From Arenimonas donghaensis DSM 18148 = HO3-R19 (GTDB lineage: Bacteria; Pseudomonadota; Gammaproteobacteria; Xanthomonadales; Xanthomonadaceae), in assembly GCF_000743535.1 (NCBI RefSeq), contig NZ_AVCJ01000001.1, positions 434,001-498,000 on the forward strand: 64,000 nt of DNA. The letters run 5' to 3'. Within the stretch, counting starts at the first letter, position 1, and each line of letters begins with the position of its first letter. Position numbers and translations under genes: made by a program. The notes under the pieces were generated by a model. That model worked only from the letters and a program-made list of their open reading frames with translations. It made no database searches and had not been told where the DNA came from. Of this stretch, positions 26,451 to 37,670 are shown one piece after another.

Positions 26451-28361
26451 TCAGGGCGCCTCGCCAACCTGGCGGGGCGCCGTGTGCTTGTCCAGGAAGG
26501 CCTCGATGGCGGTGTAGAGCTCGACCTGGTTGTCGTAGTCGTAGAAGCCATGGGCCTCCTTGTCCTTGACGATCGTGACTTCCGGCGGACGGCCGGCCTT
26601 TTCCAGGTTCTTCTTGAGGATTTCGTACTGCGACATCGGCACGCGCTCGTCCTTGGCGCCCTGGACCAGCATCACCGGGATGCGGATCTTGTCGACGTTG
26701 TACGCCGGCGACTGCGCCTGCTGCTCGGACAGCGTTTCAGGCATCACGCGGTTGAGGAAGCTGCGGCCGGACTCTTCTTCCGGGATGTCGCCATCCTTGA
26801 ACATCAGCGGCAGGCTGTAGACACCGACGTAGCCAATCGTGCAGCGGTATTTTTCAGGTTCGCGAACCACCATCTGCAGCGCGGCGTAGCCACCGTAGGA
26901 CGCGCCGTAGGTGCAGATGCGATCCTTGTCGACGATGCCTTCCCGGATGGACCAGTCCACGGCGTCGGTCATGTCGTCGATCATCACCTTGCCCCAGTTG
27001 CGGTAGCCCTGGCGCTCGAAGGCGCTGCCGTAGCCACCGGAACCGCGGAAATTGAGCTGCATCACGGCATAGCCACGATTGGCCAGGAACTGCACCGCCG
27101 GATTGAAGCCCCAGGTGTCGCGCACGCCGTGCGGGCCGCCGTGCGGGTGGAACACCAACGGCAGGTTCTTGCCGTCGCTGCCCGCCGGGATGGTCAGGTA
27201 GCCATGGATGGTCGTGCCGTCACGGGCAGGAATGGCCACCGCACGCGTTTCGGACATCTGCTCGGGCTTGATCCAGTCCATCGCCGAGAGCAGGAACTGG
27301 GCCCGGCCGGCCTCGCGGTCGAACAGGTAGTAGGTGCCGGGGTCACGATCGGAAAAGGCATAAACAAGGATGTAACGGCCGTCACGACTGATGTCCGGGA
27401 AGACAACCGACTTGTTGGGGAACGCGTTCATCAGGCCGGCGTAGACCTTCGACTCCGGGTGCTCGGTGTCCAGGAACTCGTAGGAAGGCAGGCCGTCGTG
27501 GTAGCGAACGGCCAGGACCTGGTCATCGTCCTCGCTCGCCGAAATCGAACCACCGGGCGTCACGTTCGGGTTGCGCGTCACCAGCTCTTCCTCACCGGTC
27601 GCCGGGTCGACCAGCGCCCACCGGGACGGCTCGCCCTTGTCGCTGATCGAGAACAGCACGCGCTTGCCGTCCTTGCCAAAGCCGATGGGCGTGCGGTGCC
27701 CCTCGCCCATGGTGCTGCGGAAGGTTTCCACCCAGCGATCGCCGTCGCGGCGCAGGATGATGTTGTTGAGCTTTTCGTCGCCACCGACCACGTAGCGGAT
27801 GTTCTGGTCCTTGTCGAGCACGAAGCCACCGAATCGCACCGGTGCCGTGGCCATCGTGACCACGCGGCCACTGTAGACGTCGTACTTGAACAGGAAGGCC
27901 GACTCCACCGAGCGCTGCACGATTATGCTGCGCGGGTCATCCCAGTTCAGGTCGACGATGCCGTAGGTGCCCAGGTTCGGCATGTCGGCCCGCTGGGTGC
28001 CATCGACATTGCTGGCGTAGACGTCCGGCGTGCCGACGCGGAAGTCGAAACGGCCGAGCTTGAGCGACACGTACATCAGGAATCGTTCGTCGCTTACCCA
28101 CGTGACGTCTTCGATATGCTTCTTCGGGCCATAGTCCCACTTGCCCACCAGCTTCATGCCGTCGACCTCGAAGGCCGCCAGCAGGGTGCGGTCGCCCTGG
28201 GGCACCGACACGGTGATGTACTTGCCACTGGGCGACAGGGACACCGAGGTGAACTCCGGATCCTTGAAGAAGTCACCGACCGGCAACTGCGTCGGCTTGG
28301 CCAGCACGAGGGCCGGCAGCGCGAGTAGCGCGGCGAGCAGGAGTTTCCCGAAAATACGCAT
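26451..28361 (-). CDS. Exported S9-family peptidase (prolyl oligopeptidase type)
   Basis: An alpha/beta-hydrolase peptidase with an N-terminal beta-propeller, 636 residues. A signal peptide ([21 protein letters not shown]) precedes the propeller (about 25-370). The catalytic domain has Ser488 in [10 protein letters not shown], Asp571 in QGAKDERVP and His604 in KEAHGFYD; the oxyanion region is FHPHGGPHG. It therefore probably acts in the periplasm on proline- or alanine-containing oligopeptides. It sits between carA (4 bases upstream) and carB (71 bases downstream), all on the same strand. No functional link to carbamoyl phosphate is evident; it is likely an insertion into the operon that is now co-transcribed. 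Confidence 0.92.
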   Translation of the reverse strand: MRIFGKLLLAALLALPALVLAKPTQLPVGDFFKDPEFTSVSLSPSGKYITVSVPQGDRTLLAAFEVDGMKLVGKWDYGPKKHIEDVTWVSDERFLMYVSLKLGRFDFRVGTPDVYASNVDGTQRADMPNLGTYGIVDLNWDDPRSIIVQRSVESAFLFKYDVYSGRVVTMATAPVRFGGFVLDKDQNIRYVVGGDEKLNNIILRRDGDRWVETFRSTMGEGHRTPIGFGKDGKRVLFSISDKGEPSRWALVDPATGEEELVTRNPNVTPGGSISASEDDDQVLAVRYHDGLPSYEFLDTEHPESKVYAGLMNAFPNKSVVFPDISRDGRYILVYAFSDRDPGTYYLFDREAGRAQFLLSAMDWIKPEQMSETRAVAIPARDGTTIHGYLTIPAGSDGKNLPLVFHPHGGPHGVRDTWGFNPAVQFLANRGYAVMQLNFRGSGGYGSAFERQGYRNWGKVMIDDMTDAVDWSIREGIVDKDRICTYGASYGGYAALQMVVREPEKYRCTIGYVGVYSLPLMFKDGDIPEEESGRSFLNRVMPETLSEQQAQSPAYNVDKIRIPVMLVQGAKDERVPMSQYEILKKNLEKAGRPPEVTIVKDKEAHGFYDYDNQVELYTAIEAFLDKHTAPRQVGEAP

Positions 28362-28365
28362 GGAT

Positions 28366-29508
28366 CTATTCCCCGAGTGAAGGTCGGCCCTGGGCCGACA
28401 TCATGCTGACGAACTTGTCGAACAGCCCGGCCACGTCATGCGGGCCGGGGCTGGCTTCCGGGTGCCCCTGGAAGCTGAAGGCCGGGGCATCGGTCAGCTC
28501 GATGCCCTGGTTGGACCCGTCGAACAGCGAACGGTGCGTCACCTGCACGCCGGCCGGCAGGCTGGCCTCGTCGATCGCGAAGCCGTGGTTCTGGCTGGTG
28601 ATCATCACCCGCTTGGAAGCGAGGTCAATGACCGGGTGGTTGGCGCCATGGTGGCCGAATTTCATCTTCATGCTGCGCGCCCCGGCGGCGATGCCCAGCA
28701 GCTGGTGGCCCAGGCAGATGCCGAAGGTCGGCACCTTGGCGGCCAGCACCTCGCGGATGGCCGCGATGGCGTAGTCGCAGGGCTCGGGATCGCCCGGGCC
28801 GTTGGACAGGAAGACGCCGTCGGGCTTTTCCGCCAGCACCTGCGCCGCCGGCGTCTGCGCCGGAACCACCGTGACCCGGCAGCCGCGCTCGGCCAGCATG
28901 CGCAGGATGTTGCGCTTGACGCCGAAATCGTAGGCCACCACGTGGAAACGCGGCTCGGCGCGCACGAATTCGTTGGAATCGAGGTCAAGCGAGCCCTCGG
29001 ACCAGCTGTAGCGCTCGCGGGTGCAGACCTCCTTGGCCAGGTCCATGCCCTTGAGGCCGGGGAACTTGCGCGCGGCTTCGATGGCCGCCTCGCGGTCGAT
29101 CTCGCCGGCCATCAGGCAGCCGTTCTGGGCGCCGCGGTCGCGCAACAGCCGGGTCAGCTTGCGGGTGTCGATGCCGGCGATGGCCACGACGCCGCGCGCC
29201 TGCAGCCATTCGGGCAGCGAGGCCTGGCTGCGCCAGTTGCTGGGCCGGCGCGGCACGTCGCGCACGATCAGGCCGGCGGCCCAGGGCTTTTCGGCCTCGT
29301 CGTCGCTGGCGGTGCAGCCGGTGTTGCCGATGTGTGGGTAGGTCAGGGTGACCAGCTGCCGCGCATAGGAGGGATCGGTGAGGATCTCCTGGTAACCGGT
29401 CATGGCGGTGTTGAACACCACTTCACCGGTGCGGCTGCCGGTAGCGCCTACGGATACGCCCTCGAATACGGTGCCGTCTTCGAGCGCAAGGATTGCTGGA
29501 TGGTTCAC
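28366..29508 (-). CDS. carA: Carbamoyl-phosphate synthase small subunit
   Basis: Glutamine amidotransferase subunit that supplies ammonia to CarB. The 380-residue product has the N-terminal CarA-specific domain ([16 protein letters not shown]) and the class I GATase domain with the nucleophile Cys265 in [10 protein letters not shown] and the HPE in [11 protein letters not shown]. The start is GTG at 29508, giving an N-terminus ([16 protein letters not shown]) that aligns with E. coli CarA. A 202-base leader with alternative hairpins separates it from dapB upstream. Confidence 0.96.
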   Translation of the reverse strand: MNHPAILALEDGTVFEGVSVGATGSRTGEVVFNTAMTGYQEILTDPSYARQLVTLTYPHIGNTGCTASDDEAEKPWAAGLIVRDVPRRPSNWRSQASLPEWLQARGVVAIAGIDTRKLTRLLRDRGAQNGCLMAGEIDREAAIEAARKFPGLKGMDLAKEVCTRERYSWSEGSLDLDSNEFVRAEPRFHVVAYDFGVKRNILRMLAERGCRVTVVPAQTPAAQVLAEKPDGVFLSNGPGDPEPCDYAIAAIREVLAAKVPTFGICLGHQLLGIAAGARSMKMKFGHHGANHPVIDLASKRVMITSQNHGFAIDEASLPAGVQVTHRSLFDGSNQGIELTDAPAFSFQGHPEASPGPHDVAGLFDKFVSMMSAQGRPSLGE

Positions 29509-29536
29509 GGGCTGGCGCCTTGGCTTGGGGGAACCC

Positions 29537-29560
29537 GTTCGCCGGGTGTGCGAACACCCG
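29537..29560 (-). promoter_or_regulatory. Alternative hairpins in the carA leader
   Basis: CGGGTG/CACCCG (29543-29560) and GTTCGC/GCGAAC (29537-29555) are both perfect 6-bp stems but share bases, so only one can form. They lie 29-52 bases before the carA start. The rest of the leader shows no leader peptide or T-run that I can support. Confidence 0.35.
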
Positions 29561-29710
29561 CGGACTGGGCAGGACCATGTCCGGACGGATGTGGGTTCAG
29601 GCGAGCCGGAAGTCTAGCGAAAACCGTTCCAAAAGAAAAACGCAACGGCCGCGGGCTCGGCAGGTTCAGCCAGTTCAGGTCCGATGGCGGGGCGAAATCC
29701 CGCCCGGAAC

Positions 29711-30448
29711 TCAGGTCCGGCCCGAGGCCAGCAGCAATTCGCCGAAGTCGTAGCGGCCCGGGCCCTTGCCAGCCAGCCGCACCGCGGCCTCCAGCGCGCC
29801 CCGGGCGAAGATGTCGCGGTCGGTGGCCCGGTGCACCAGTTCCAGGCGCTCGCCGGGGCCCGCGAACTGCACCAGGTGTTCGCCCACCACGTCCCCGCAG
29901 CGCAGCGAGGCATAGTGCGGCTGGCTGCCCCGCCCCAGCGCCACCATCGCCCCCAGCGACAGGGCCGTGCCCGAGGGCGCGTCCTTCTTGTGCACATGGT
30001 GGGATTCGACGATGTCGGCGTCCCAGGCCGGCAGCGCCGCCGCGGCCTGGTGGACCAGGACCCGCAGCACCGCGACACCGACGCTGAAATTGGCCGACCA
30101 CAGCACCGGCATCAGCTCCGAGGCTTCGTCCAGCGCTTCAAGCTGGCCCGGGGACAGCCCGGTGGTGCCGCTGACCAGGGCGGCGCCCTTGGCCCGGCAG
30201 GCCGCCACCAGCGGCTCGAAGGCCTCCGGCAGGCTGAAATCGACCGCCACGTCGAAATCCGGCACTTCGGCCAGCCGCGCCACCGGCAGCACCGGTACGC
30301 CGTCCGGCGCTTCGGCCAGCGGCTCGCCGCTGCGGGACACCGCCGCCACCAGCTGCAATTCCGGACGTTCGGCCGCCAGGCGCAAGAGCGCGCGACCCAT
30401 GCGTCCGGAGGCACCGTGGATGAGCAATCGGGGTTTGGCCTGGTCCAT
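29711..30448 (-). CDS. dapB: 4-hydroxy-tetrahydrodipicolinate reductase
   Basis: NAD(P)H-dependent reductase of the lysine/diaminopimelate pathway, 245 residues. The nucleotide-binding loop is HGASGRMGRALL (11-22), with VDFSLPEAF, the SGTTGLS segment, and the active-site stretch ESHHVHKKDAPSGTA containing the catalytic His and Lys. It precedes carA on the same strand, as in many gammaproteobacteria, and is divergent from the cyclase operon with a 54-base gap. Confidence 0.97.
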   Translation of the reverse strand: MDQAKPRLLIHGASGRMGRALLRLAAERPELQLVAAVSRSGEPLAEAPDGVPVLPVARLAEVPDFDVAVDFSLPEAFEPLVAACRAKGAALVSGTTGLSPGQLEALDEASELMPVLWSANFSVGVAVLRVLVHQAAAALPAWDADIVESHHVHKKDAPSGTALSLGAMVALGRGSQPHYASLRCGDVVGEHLVQFAGPGERLELVHRATDRDIFARGALEAAVRLAGKGPGRYDFGELLLASGRT

Positions 30449-30502
30449 TGCCGGACGCTAGCGGAAACCGCCCGCCGGTGGCAAACCGCTACACTCCGGC
30501 GC

Positions 30503-32353
30503 ATGACCCGGACCAAGCACGTGCCCCTCCGCCTGCCCCTGCTGGCCCTGGCCGTCATCACGCTGGCCCTGCATGTCGCGGGCGCCCTGGACCGGGCCGA
30601 CGATCGTCTTGGCGACTGGCTCGTGGCCTGGCACGCGCAATCGCGCCAGCCACCCGAAGACATCGTGGTGGTCGCGATCGACCAGCGCAGCCTTGAGGAG
30701 ATGAACGAAGTCGCCGGCAACTGGCCCTGGGCCCGCGCCGTGCACGCCGAGGTGCTGGCCGGGCTGGCGCCGCATGGCCCGAAGGCGGTTGCCTTCGACA
30801 TCATGTTCAACGAGACCGATGACTTCCGGGCCGACAGCGACCTCGTCTTCCGGGAGGTCGTGGCCAGCCAGGACAATCTGTTTTTCGCCTCCCTGCGCCT
30901 TGTCGATGGCCAGCAGGGCCCGCTGGCGCTGCTGCCGCCGAGCTTCGGCGCGGAAAGGACCGCGGCCGCCAAGCCAGATGCCAGCGCGACCCTGTTGGTG
31001 CCAGCGGTGCTCGGGCCCGCCAGCTGGCGCGGCGGCCTCATCAATTTCGAAGCCGACGGCGATGGCACGGGCCGCTACTACCGCCTCTACCAGCCCATCG
31101 ACGGCTGGCGGCTGCCGTTCCTGGCCGCGAACCTGGCGCGTTTTTCCGGCACCCCCCTGCCCGACCGCGAACGCGTGCGCCTGCACTGGTTCGGCCAGCC
31201 GCCGCCGACGATCGCCTACGTCGACCTGTTCAGGGACCTGGAACAACGCGAGCCCGTCATCGCGCCCACCCTGGCCGGCAAAACCGTTCTGATCGCGGCC
31301 ACCGCGCCGGGCATGCATGAGAACCGCCCGACGCCGCTGGGCCAGCACACGCCGGGCGTGCACGTCATCGCCACCGCCCTGGCCAACCTGCGGGCCAACG
31401 ACTGGCTGCGCGAGTGGCCGGCCCGCTGGCCGCTGGTGGTGGTGCTGGTGGCCGGCACCGTGCTGGCCTTCCATCGCCGGCTGAGCCCGGTGCAGGCCAG
31501 CCTCGGCCTGGGTGCGGCCAGCCTGCTGTTGCTGGCGGTCGCCTGGGCCGTACTCAGCGCCAACCTCTACCTGCCCCTGGGCACGGCGCTGCTGCTGGCC
31601 TGGCTGGGCTTTGGCCTGCTGACGATCGAGGCGCAGTGGCTGGAACGGCGCCAACGCGAGGCCACGGTCGGCATCTTCGGGCGGTTCCTGGATCCGCGCG
31701 TGGTGGAGGGCCTGGTCGAAAGCGGCGAACTCGACCGCGAACGCAAGCCCGAGGCCCGCGACATCACCATCCTGTTTTCGGACATCCGCGGTTTCACCAC
31801 GCTTTCCGAGACGCGCACGCCGGAGCAGGTGGTGCACCTGCTCAACCGCTACTTCAGCCGCCAGGTGGACGTGATCTTCCGGCACGGCGGCACGCTGGAC
31901 AAATTCATCGGCGACGCCATCATGGCCTTCTGGAACGCCCCGACCGAAGTACCGGGGCACGCCGAAAAGGCGGTGGAGGCTGCATTGGACATGACCCTGG
32001 CCCTGGACGAATTCAAGCGCGAACTGGCCGCCAACGGCGAGGGGCTGGGCGACTTCGACGTCGGCATCGGCCTGCACACGGGCCCGGCGGTGGTCGGGTT
32101 CCTCGGCAGTGACACCCGGATGGAATACACCGCCATCGGCGACACCGTGAACCTGGGCAGCCGCATCGAGGGCACGACCAAGGGCGTGGCCCGCGTGCTG
32201 GTTTCGGGCGCCACCAAGGCCGCCTGCGAGGGCTCTTCCCGTTTCACCTTTACACACCGCGGCCAGTTCAAGGTCAAAGGCCGCGAAGAGCCGGTCGAAC
32301 TTTACGAACCGGCCCGTTCCAACGACGAAACCCGAGCAGGAGACATTCCGTGA
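30503..32353 (+). CDS. CHASE2-domain class III adenylate cyclase
   Basis: A membrane adenylate cyclase of 616 residues. One N-terminal helix (8-29) leads to an extracytoplasmic CHASE2 sensor (about 50-290), then three helices (310-375) and a cytoplasmic cyclase domain (415-590). Catalytic residues are visible: metal ligands Asp427 (ILFSDIRGFTTLSE) and Asp471 (KFIGDAIMAFW), purine-specifying Lys467 and Thr543 (EYTAIGD), and transition-state Asn550 and Arg554 (VNLGSRIEG). The Lys/Thr pair points to ATP, hence cAMP, rather than GTP. The CHASE2 ligand is unknown. The stop overlaps the next gene's GTG, starting a three-gene coupled operon. A TACACT hexamer 14 bases upstream of the start may be its -10. 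Confidence 0.93.
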   Translation: MTRTKHVPLRLPLLALAVITLALHVAGALDRADDRLGDWLVAWHAQSRQPPEDIVVVAIDQRSLEEMNEVAGNWPWARAVHAEVLAGLAPHGPKAVAFDIMFNETDDFRADSDLVFREVVASQDNLFFASLRLVDGQQGPLALLPPSFGAERTAAAKPDASATLLVPAVLGPASWRGGLINFEADGDGTGRYYRLYQPIDGWRLPFLAANLARFSGTPLPDRERVRLHWFGQPPPTIAYVDLFRDLEQREPVIAPTLAGKTVLIAATAPGMHENRPTPLGQHTPGVHVIATALANLRANDWLREWPARWPLVVVLVAGTVLAFHRRLSPVQASLGLGAASLLLLAVAWAVLSANLYLPLGTALLLAWLGFGLLTIEAQWLERRQREATVGIFGRFLDPRVVEGLVESGELDRERKPEARDITILFSDIRGFTTLSETRTPEQVVHLLNRYFSRQVDVIFRHGGTLDKFIGDAIMAFWNAPTEVPGHAEKAVEAALDMTLALDEFKRELAANGEGLGDFDVGIGLHTGPAVVGFLGSDTRMEYTAIGDTVNLGSRIEGTTKGVARVLVSGATKAACEGSSRFTFTHRGQFKVKGREEPVELYEPARSNDETRAGDIP

Positions 32354-32895
32354 AGCGCAAACGTACGTCCCCCACCCCCTGGCGCCCGATGCCCCTGGCA
32401 TTGGCGCTGGCCGCGACGCTGGCCAGCAGCCTGGCCTTCGCCGAATCCGCGACCACGCTGCGCGCGGTCGACATGCACAGCGAACCGCTGGGATCGGCCG
32501 AGGTCGTGGCCAAGCTGGGCGCCAAGGCCCCCGTCGACATCACCCAGCGCCAGGGCGCCTGGGCCGGCGTCAAGAACGCCGAGGGCCTGGACGGCTGGGT
32601 CCGCATCCTGAACCTGCGCACCGGCACCTCCGACGGCAAGTCCGCCGGTGGCGGCAACCAGCTGGCCGCCGCCTTCCTGACCGGCTCCAGCGGCAATACC
32701 GTCAGCACCGGCGTCAAGGGCCTCTCGCCCGACAAGCTGCGCAATGCCGGGGAGGCCCCGGGTGAAGTGGCATGGCTCGAGCAACTGGCGGTCGCGCCCG
32801 ATGACGCCCGGCAGTTCGCCGCGTCCGCCCCGCTGGCCTCGCAGCAGGTCGATTACCTGAAAGAAGAACGCCGTAGCCGGAGGAGGCAGCGATGA
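32350..32895 (+). CDS. Exported SH3-type protein
   Basis: A 181-residue protein with a signal peptide (basic MKRKRTSPTPWRPMP, then LALALAATLASSLAFA) and a small bacterial SH3-like domain of about 65 residues (LRAVDMHSEPLGSAEVVAKL to GLDGWVRILNLR), the pattern seen in peptidoglycan- or envelope-associated modules. The C-terminal half is helical and polar, ending in a very basic EERRSRRRQR. The start is GTG, with AGGAG 7 bases before it, overlapping the cyclase stop; the end overlaps the M48 gene as ATGA. A periplasmic partner of the CHASE2 sensor or the peptidase is plausible from context only. Confidence 0.75.
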   Translation: MKRKRTSPTPWRPMPLALALAATLASSLAFAESATTLRAVDMHSEPLGSAEVVAKLGAKAPVDITQRQGAWAGVKNAEGLDGWVRILNLRTGTSDGKSAGGGNQLAAAFLTGSSGNTVSTGVKGLSPDKLRNAGEAPGEVAWLEQLAVAPDDARQFAASAPLASQQVDYLKEERRSRRRQR

Positions 32896-33734
32896 AAACC
32901 AAGCACCTGCTAACAGCGCTGATCGCCCTGGCGCTGGCCTCCCCGGCCGCCGGCTTCGGCCGCCTGGGCGACGCCGAAAAGCTGTTCAAGTTCGGCAAGA
33001 AGGCCGCCGATGCCTCGGCGCCGATCACCGACGAGGACGAAATCGAACTCGGTCGCGGCATCGCCGCCAAGCTGCTGGCCGCCCGGCCGCTGGTACGCGA
33101 TGAAGGCCTGCAGCAGTACGTCAACCGGGTCGGCCTGTGGCTGGCCCTGCAGACCGAACGCCCGGAACTGCCCTGGCGCTTCGGGGTGATGGACAGCACC
33201 GACGTCAATGCCTTTGCCCTGCCCGGCGGCACCATCCTGATCACCCAGGGCCTGTACGACCGCCTGCGCGACGAAGGCGAGCTGGCCGCGGTGCTCTCGC
33301 ACGAGATCGCGCACGTGGTCGAACGCCACCAGGTGAAGGCCATCAAGAAGGAAATGGGCACTGCCTTCGCCACCGAGCTGGCCGGCGAGGCCGCCGGCCA
33401 CAGCGACAACCAGGCCGTGCGCATGTTCGGCCAGAAGGCCTTCCAGGCCGGCACCGAACTCTTCGTTCGTGGCCTGGACAAGGGCGATGAGCACCAGGCC
33501 GACGTGCATGGCATGGTCATCGCCGCGCGCGGGGGCTACAACCCCTACGCCCTGGCCTCGGTCCTGCACACGCTCGACGGCAGCAAGGCCGACGACGTCG
33601 GCGTGGCGCTGATGTTCTCCACGCACCCGACGGCGGTCAGCCGCCTGGAGCACCTGGAAACGGTGGTGGGCGACAAGCTCGAGGCGTATGCGATGAACCA
33701 GGCGCCCGCGCGCATGGTCCGTCCGGCGCAGTAA
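32892..33734 (+). CDS. M48-family periplasmic metallopeptidase
   Basis: A zinc peptidase of 280 residues with a signal peptide (MKTKHLLTALIALALASPAAG). The zinc motif HEIAH is at 137-141, and the third ligand is the Glu of GDEHQADVHG. FALPGGTILITQGLYDRL is characteristic of the BepA/LoiP/YcaL branch, which degrades misassembled outer-membrane proteins; assignment to one of these is not certain. There is no C-terminal TPR domain, so it is not a full BepA. It is the third gene of the overlapping cyclase operon, suggesting envelope surveillance coupled to cAMP signalling (inference). Confidence 0.88.
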   Translation: MKTKHLLTALIALALASPAAGFGRLGDAEKLFKFGKKAADASAPITDEDEIELGRGIAAKLLAARPLVRDEGLQQYVNRVGLWLALQTERPELPWRFGVMDSTDVNAFALPGGTILITQGLYDRLRDEGELAAVLSHEIAHVVERHQVKAIKKEMGTAFATELAGEAAGHSDNQAVRMFGQKAFQAGTELFVRGLDKGDEHQADVHGMVIAARGGYNPYALASVLHTLDGSKADDVGVALMFSTHPTAVSRLEHLETVVGDKLEAYAMNQAPARMVRPAQ

Positions 33735-33746
33735 GGCCGTTGGACT

Positions 33747-33820
33747 GCGGGGCTTCTTGTGGGAGGGACTTCAGTCCCGAAAAGCTTCGGGACTGAAGTC
33801 CCTCCCACAAGAAGCCCCGC
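33747..33820. repeat. REP-like perfect palindrome, 35-base arms
   Basis: Arms 33747-33781 and 33786-33820 are perfectly complementary over 35 bases with a 4-base AAGC loop. The inner 23 bases are the same unit as at 18727; the outer 12 (GCGGGGCTTCTT) extend the match. It fills the gap between the convergent M48 and dnaJ genes and probably also serves as a bidirectional terminator. Confidence 0.88.
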
Positions 33821-33823
33821 GGT

Positions 33824-34948
33824 TCAGGAGGTCATGCGGTCCCAGAAGGCCTTCACGCCGTCGAGGAACCCGCTCGAGCGCGGCGAGTGCTTGGCGCCCA
33901 GCTCGCCGGCGAACGTGGACTCGAACTCCTTGAGCAGTTCGCGCTGGCGCGCGGTCAGGTTGACCGGCGTTTCCACCACCACCCGGCACAGCAGGTCACC
34001 GGTGCCATGGCTGCGTACCGACTTCACGCCCTTGCCGCGCAGGCGGAACAGCTTGCCGGTCTGGGTCTCGATCGGCACCTTGATCAGGGCCTCGCCCTCG
34101 AGCGTCGGCACCACGATGTCGGCACCCAGGGCGGCCTGCGAGAAACGCACCGGCACTTCGCAATACAGGTCGTTGCCGTCGCGCTGGAAGATCGGGTGCT
34201 CGCGCACGCTGACCTCGACGTACAGGTCGCCCGGCTGCGAACCCGGCGGGCCGGCTTCGCCCTCGGCGGCCAGGCGGATGCGGTCGCCGGTATCGACACC
34301 GGCCGGGATCTTCACCTGCAGCACCTTTTCGTCCTGCACCCGGCCGTTGCCGTGGCAGGTCTTGCAGGGCCTGGCGATGGTCTGGCCGCGGCCGCCACAG
34401 GCCGGACAGGCCTGCTGCACGGCGAAGATGCCGCGCTGCATGCGCACCTGGCCGCGACCGCGGCAGGTGCTGCAGGTCTCGACCTTGCCGTCCTCGGAGC
34501 CGCTGCCGTTGCACGGCTTGCAGCCGACCAGGGTGGGCACCTCGATGCGCTTTTCGACGCCGAACACGGCCTCTTCGAGGTCGAGTTCGACCACGTAGCG
34601 CAGGTCGGCGCCCCGACGCGGGCCACGCTGGCGTCCACCGCCGAAGATGTCACCAAAGATGTCGCCGAAAATGTCGTTGACGTCGGCGAATCCGGGGCCG
34701 CCGTTGCCCCCGCCCATGCCGTTCTCGAACGCGGCATGGCCGTGCTGGTCGTAGATGCGGCGCTTGCCACCGTCCGACAGCACCTCGTAGGCCTCCTTGG
34801 CCTCCTTGAAGCTGGCTTCGGCGGCCTTGTCGCCCGGGTTGCGGTCGGGGTGGAACTTCTGCGCCGCGCGGCGATAAGCCTTTTTCAGCTCGTCCTCGCC
34901 CGCGTTACGCGCAACCCCCAGCACTTCGTAGTAATCACGCTTGCTCAT
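33824..34948 (-). CDS. dnaJ: Chaperone protein DnaJ
   Basis: Hsp40 co-chaperone that stimulates DnaK ATPase, 374 residues. Domains in order: J domain with the HPD motif ([10 protein letters not shown], about 32-41), a G/F-rich linker ([12 protein letters not shown]), four CxxCxGxG zinc repeats (starting CKPCNGSG, then [24 protein letters not shown]), and the two C-terminal substrate-binding domains. The [11 protein letters not shown] start is the family start. Three stem-loops lie between dnaK and dnaJ and could reduce dnaJ relative to dnaK. Confidence 0.97.
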   Translation of the reverse strand: MSKRDYYEVLGVARNAGEDELKKAYRRAAQKFHPDRNPGDKAAEASFKEAKEAYEVLSDGGKRRIYDQHGHAAFENGMGGGNGGPGFADVNDIFGDIFGDIFGGGRQRGPRRGADLRYVVELDLEEAVFGVEKRIEVPTLVGCKPCNGSGSEDGKVETCSTCRGRGQVRMQRGIFAVQQACPACGGRGQTIARPCKTCHGNGRVQDEKVLQVKIPAGVDTGDRIRLAAEGEAGPPGSQPGDLYVEVSVREHPIFQRDGNDLYCEVPVRFSQAALGADIVVPTLEGEALIKVPIETQTGKLFRLRGKGVKSVRSHGTGDLLCRVVVETPVNLTARQRELLKEFESTFAGELGAKHSPRSSGFLDGVKAFWDRMTS

Positions 34949-34980
34949 CAAATCCCCAGCCTTGGCACCCTGCATGGCAC

Positions 34981-35083
34981 GGGCCGCAATTGCGGCCCGG
35001 CCCTGAGCCGGCGTTGAGCCTCACGAACGTGAGGCTCGAACGGCGGCAGTTATTCCGTTGCGCGAAGCGCGACAGGGAATAAC
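34981..35083 (-). terminator. Three stem-loops between dnaK and dnaJ
   Basis: In transcript order: 35083-35049 (GTTATTCC/GGAATAAC outer stem with an inner GCGC stem, starting one base after the dnaK stop), 35040-35014 (GAGCCTCAC/GTGAGGCTC), and 34998-34981 (perfect palindrome GGGCCGCAATTGCGGCCC). None has a U-tract, so they may attenuate, stabilise the dnaK 3' end or serve as processing sites rather than fully terminate. Confidence 0.55.
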
Positions 35084-35084
35084 C

Positions 35085-37007
<1,923 letters not shown>

Positions 37008-37067
37008 GGTGTAACTCCCTGAAATTACGAATCTGTGTTGGCGGCGGCGGCCGCGGATGTTCGGTAG

Positions 37068-37093
37068 ATGGGGCCCGCCGCGGATTGTTCAAG
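37068..37093 (-). promoter_or_regulatory. Sigma-32 promoter for dnaK
   Basis: On the minus strand: CCCTTGAA (core CTTGAA at 37093-37088), 14 bases, then CCCCAT (37073-37068) followed by CTA. This is a near-perfect heat-shock promoter. It lies in the 99-base grpE-dnaK gap. Confidence 0.85.
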
Positions 37094-37106
37094 GGCCGTG
37101 AAGCCC

Positions 37107-37625
37107 TCAGCCGGCGGCGACGACGACCAGGGCCGGCCGCAGCAGGCGTTCGTTCAGCGCGTAGCCCTTCTGGAAGACCTGCAGCACGCTGCCGGGCTCG
37201 GCGCCCGGGGACTCGAGCTGGCTGATCGCCTGGTGCCACTCGGGGTCGAAGGCCTCGCCCTCGGGATTGATCTGCGCCAGGCCGTTGTCCTCGCCCACCT
37301 TGAGCAGCTGGCGCAGGGTCAGCTCCAGGCCGTCCTTGAGCGGGCCGGTGGCGTCGCCGGCGGCCTTGAGGCCGGCCTCGAGGCTGTCGAGCACCGGCAG
37401 CAGCTGCGAGAGCAGTTTCTCGTTGGCGAAGCGGCGGGCCTGGTCGACGTCCCGGGCCAGGCGCTTGCGCTGGTTTTCCAGCTCGGCGCGCTCGCGCAGG
37501 GCCTCTTCGCGCAGGTCACCCAGGGCGCCGCGGAGCTGCTCGAGCTCGTTGGCCAGGCTGTCGGTGTCCAAATCGGGGGCGTCTTCGGGCGCCTGGGCGT
37601 CCGGGTTCGGGTTCTGGTTTTGCAT
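37107..37625 (-). CDS. grpE: Nucleotide exchange factor GrpE
   Basis: Releases ADP from DnaK; 172 residues, dimeric. The acidic disordered N-terminus (to about 25) is followed by the long dimerising coiled coil ([20 protein letters not shown]) and the four-helix/beta-wing head with [16 protein letters not shown] and [20 protein letters not shown]. It lies between hrcA and dnaK on the same strand. Confidence 0.97.
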   Translation of the reverse strand: MQNQNPNPDAQAPEDAPDLDTDSLANELEQLRGALGDLREEALRERAELENQRKRLARDVDQARRFANEKLLSQLLPVLDSLEAGLKAAGDATGPLKDGLELTLRQLLKVGEDNGLAQINPEGEAFDPEWHQAISQLESPGAEPGSVLQVFQKGYALNERLLRPALVVVAAG

Positions 37626-37670
37626 GGCGGTCCAATGGCTTGACCCGCGTCCTGCGGGCGTCGCCTACCC

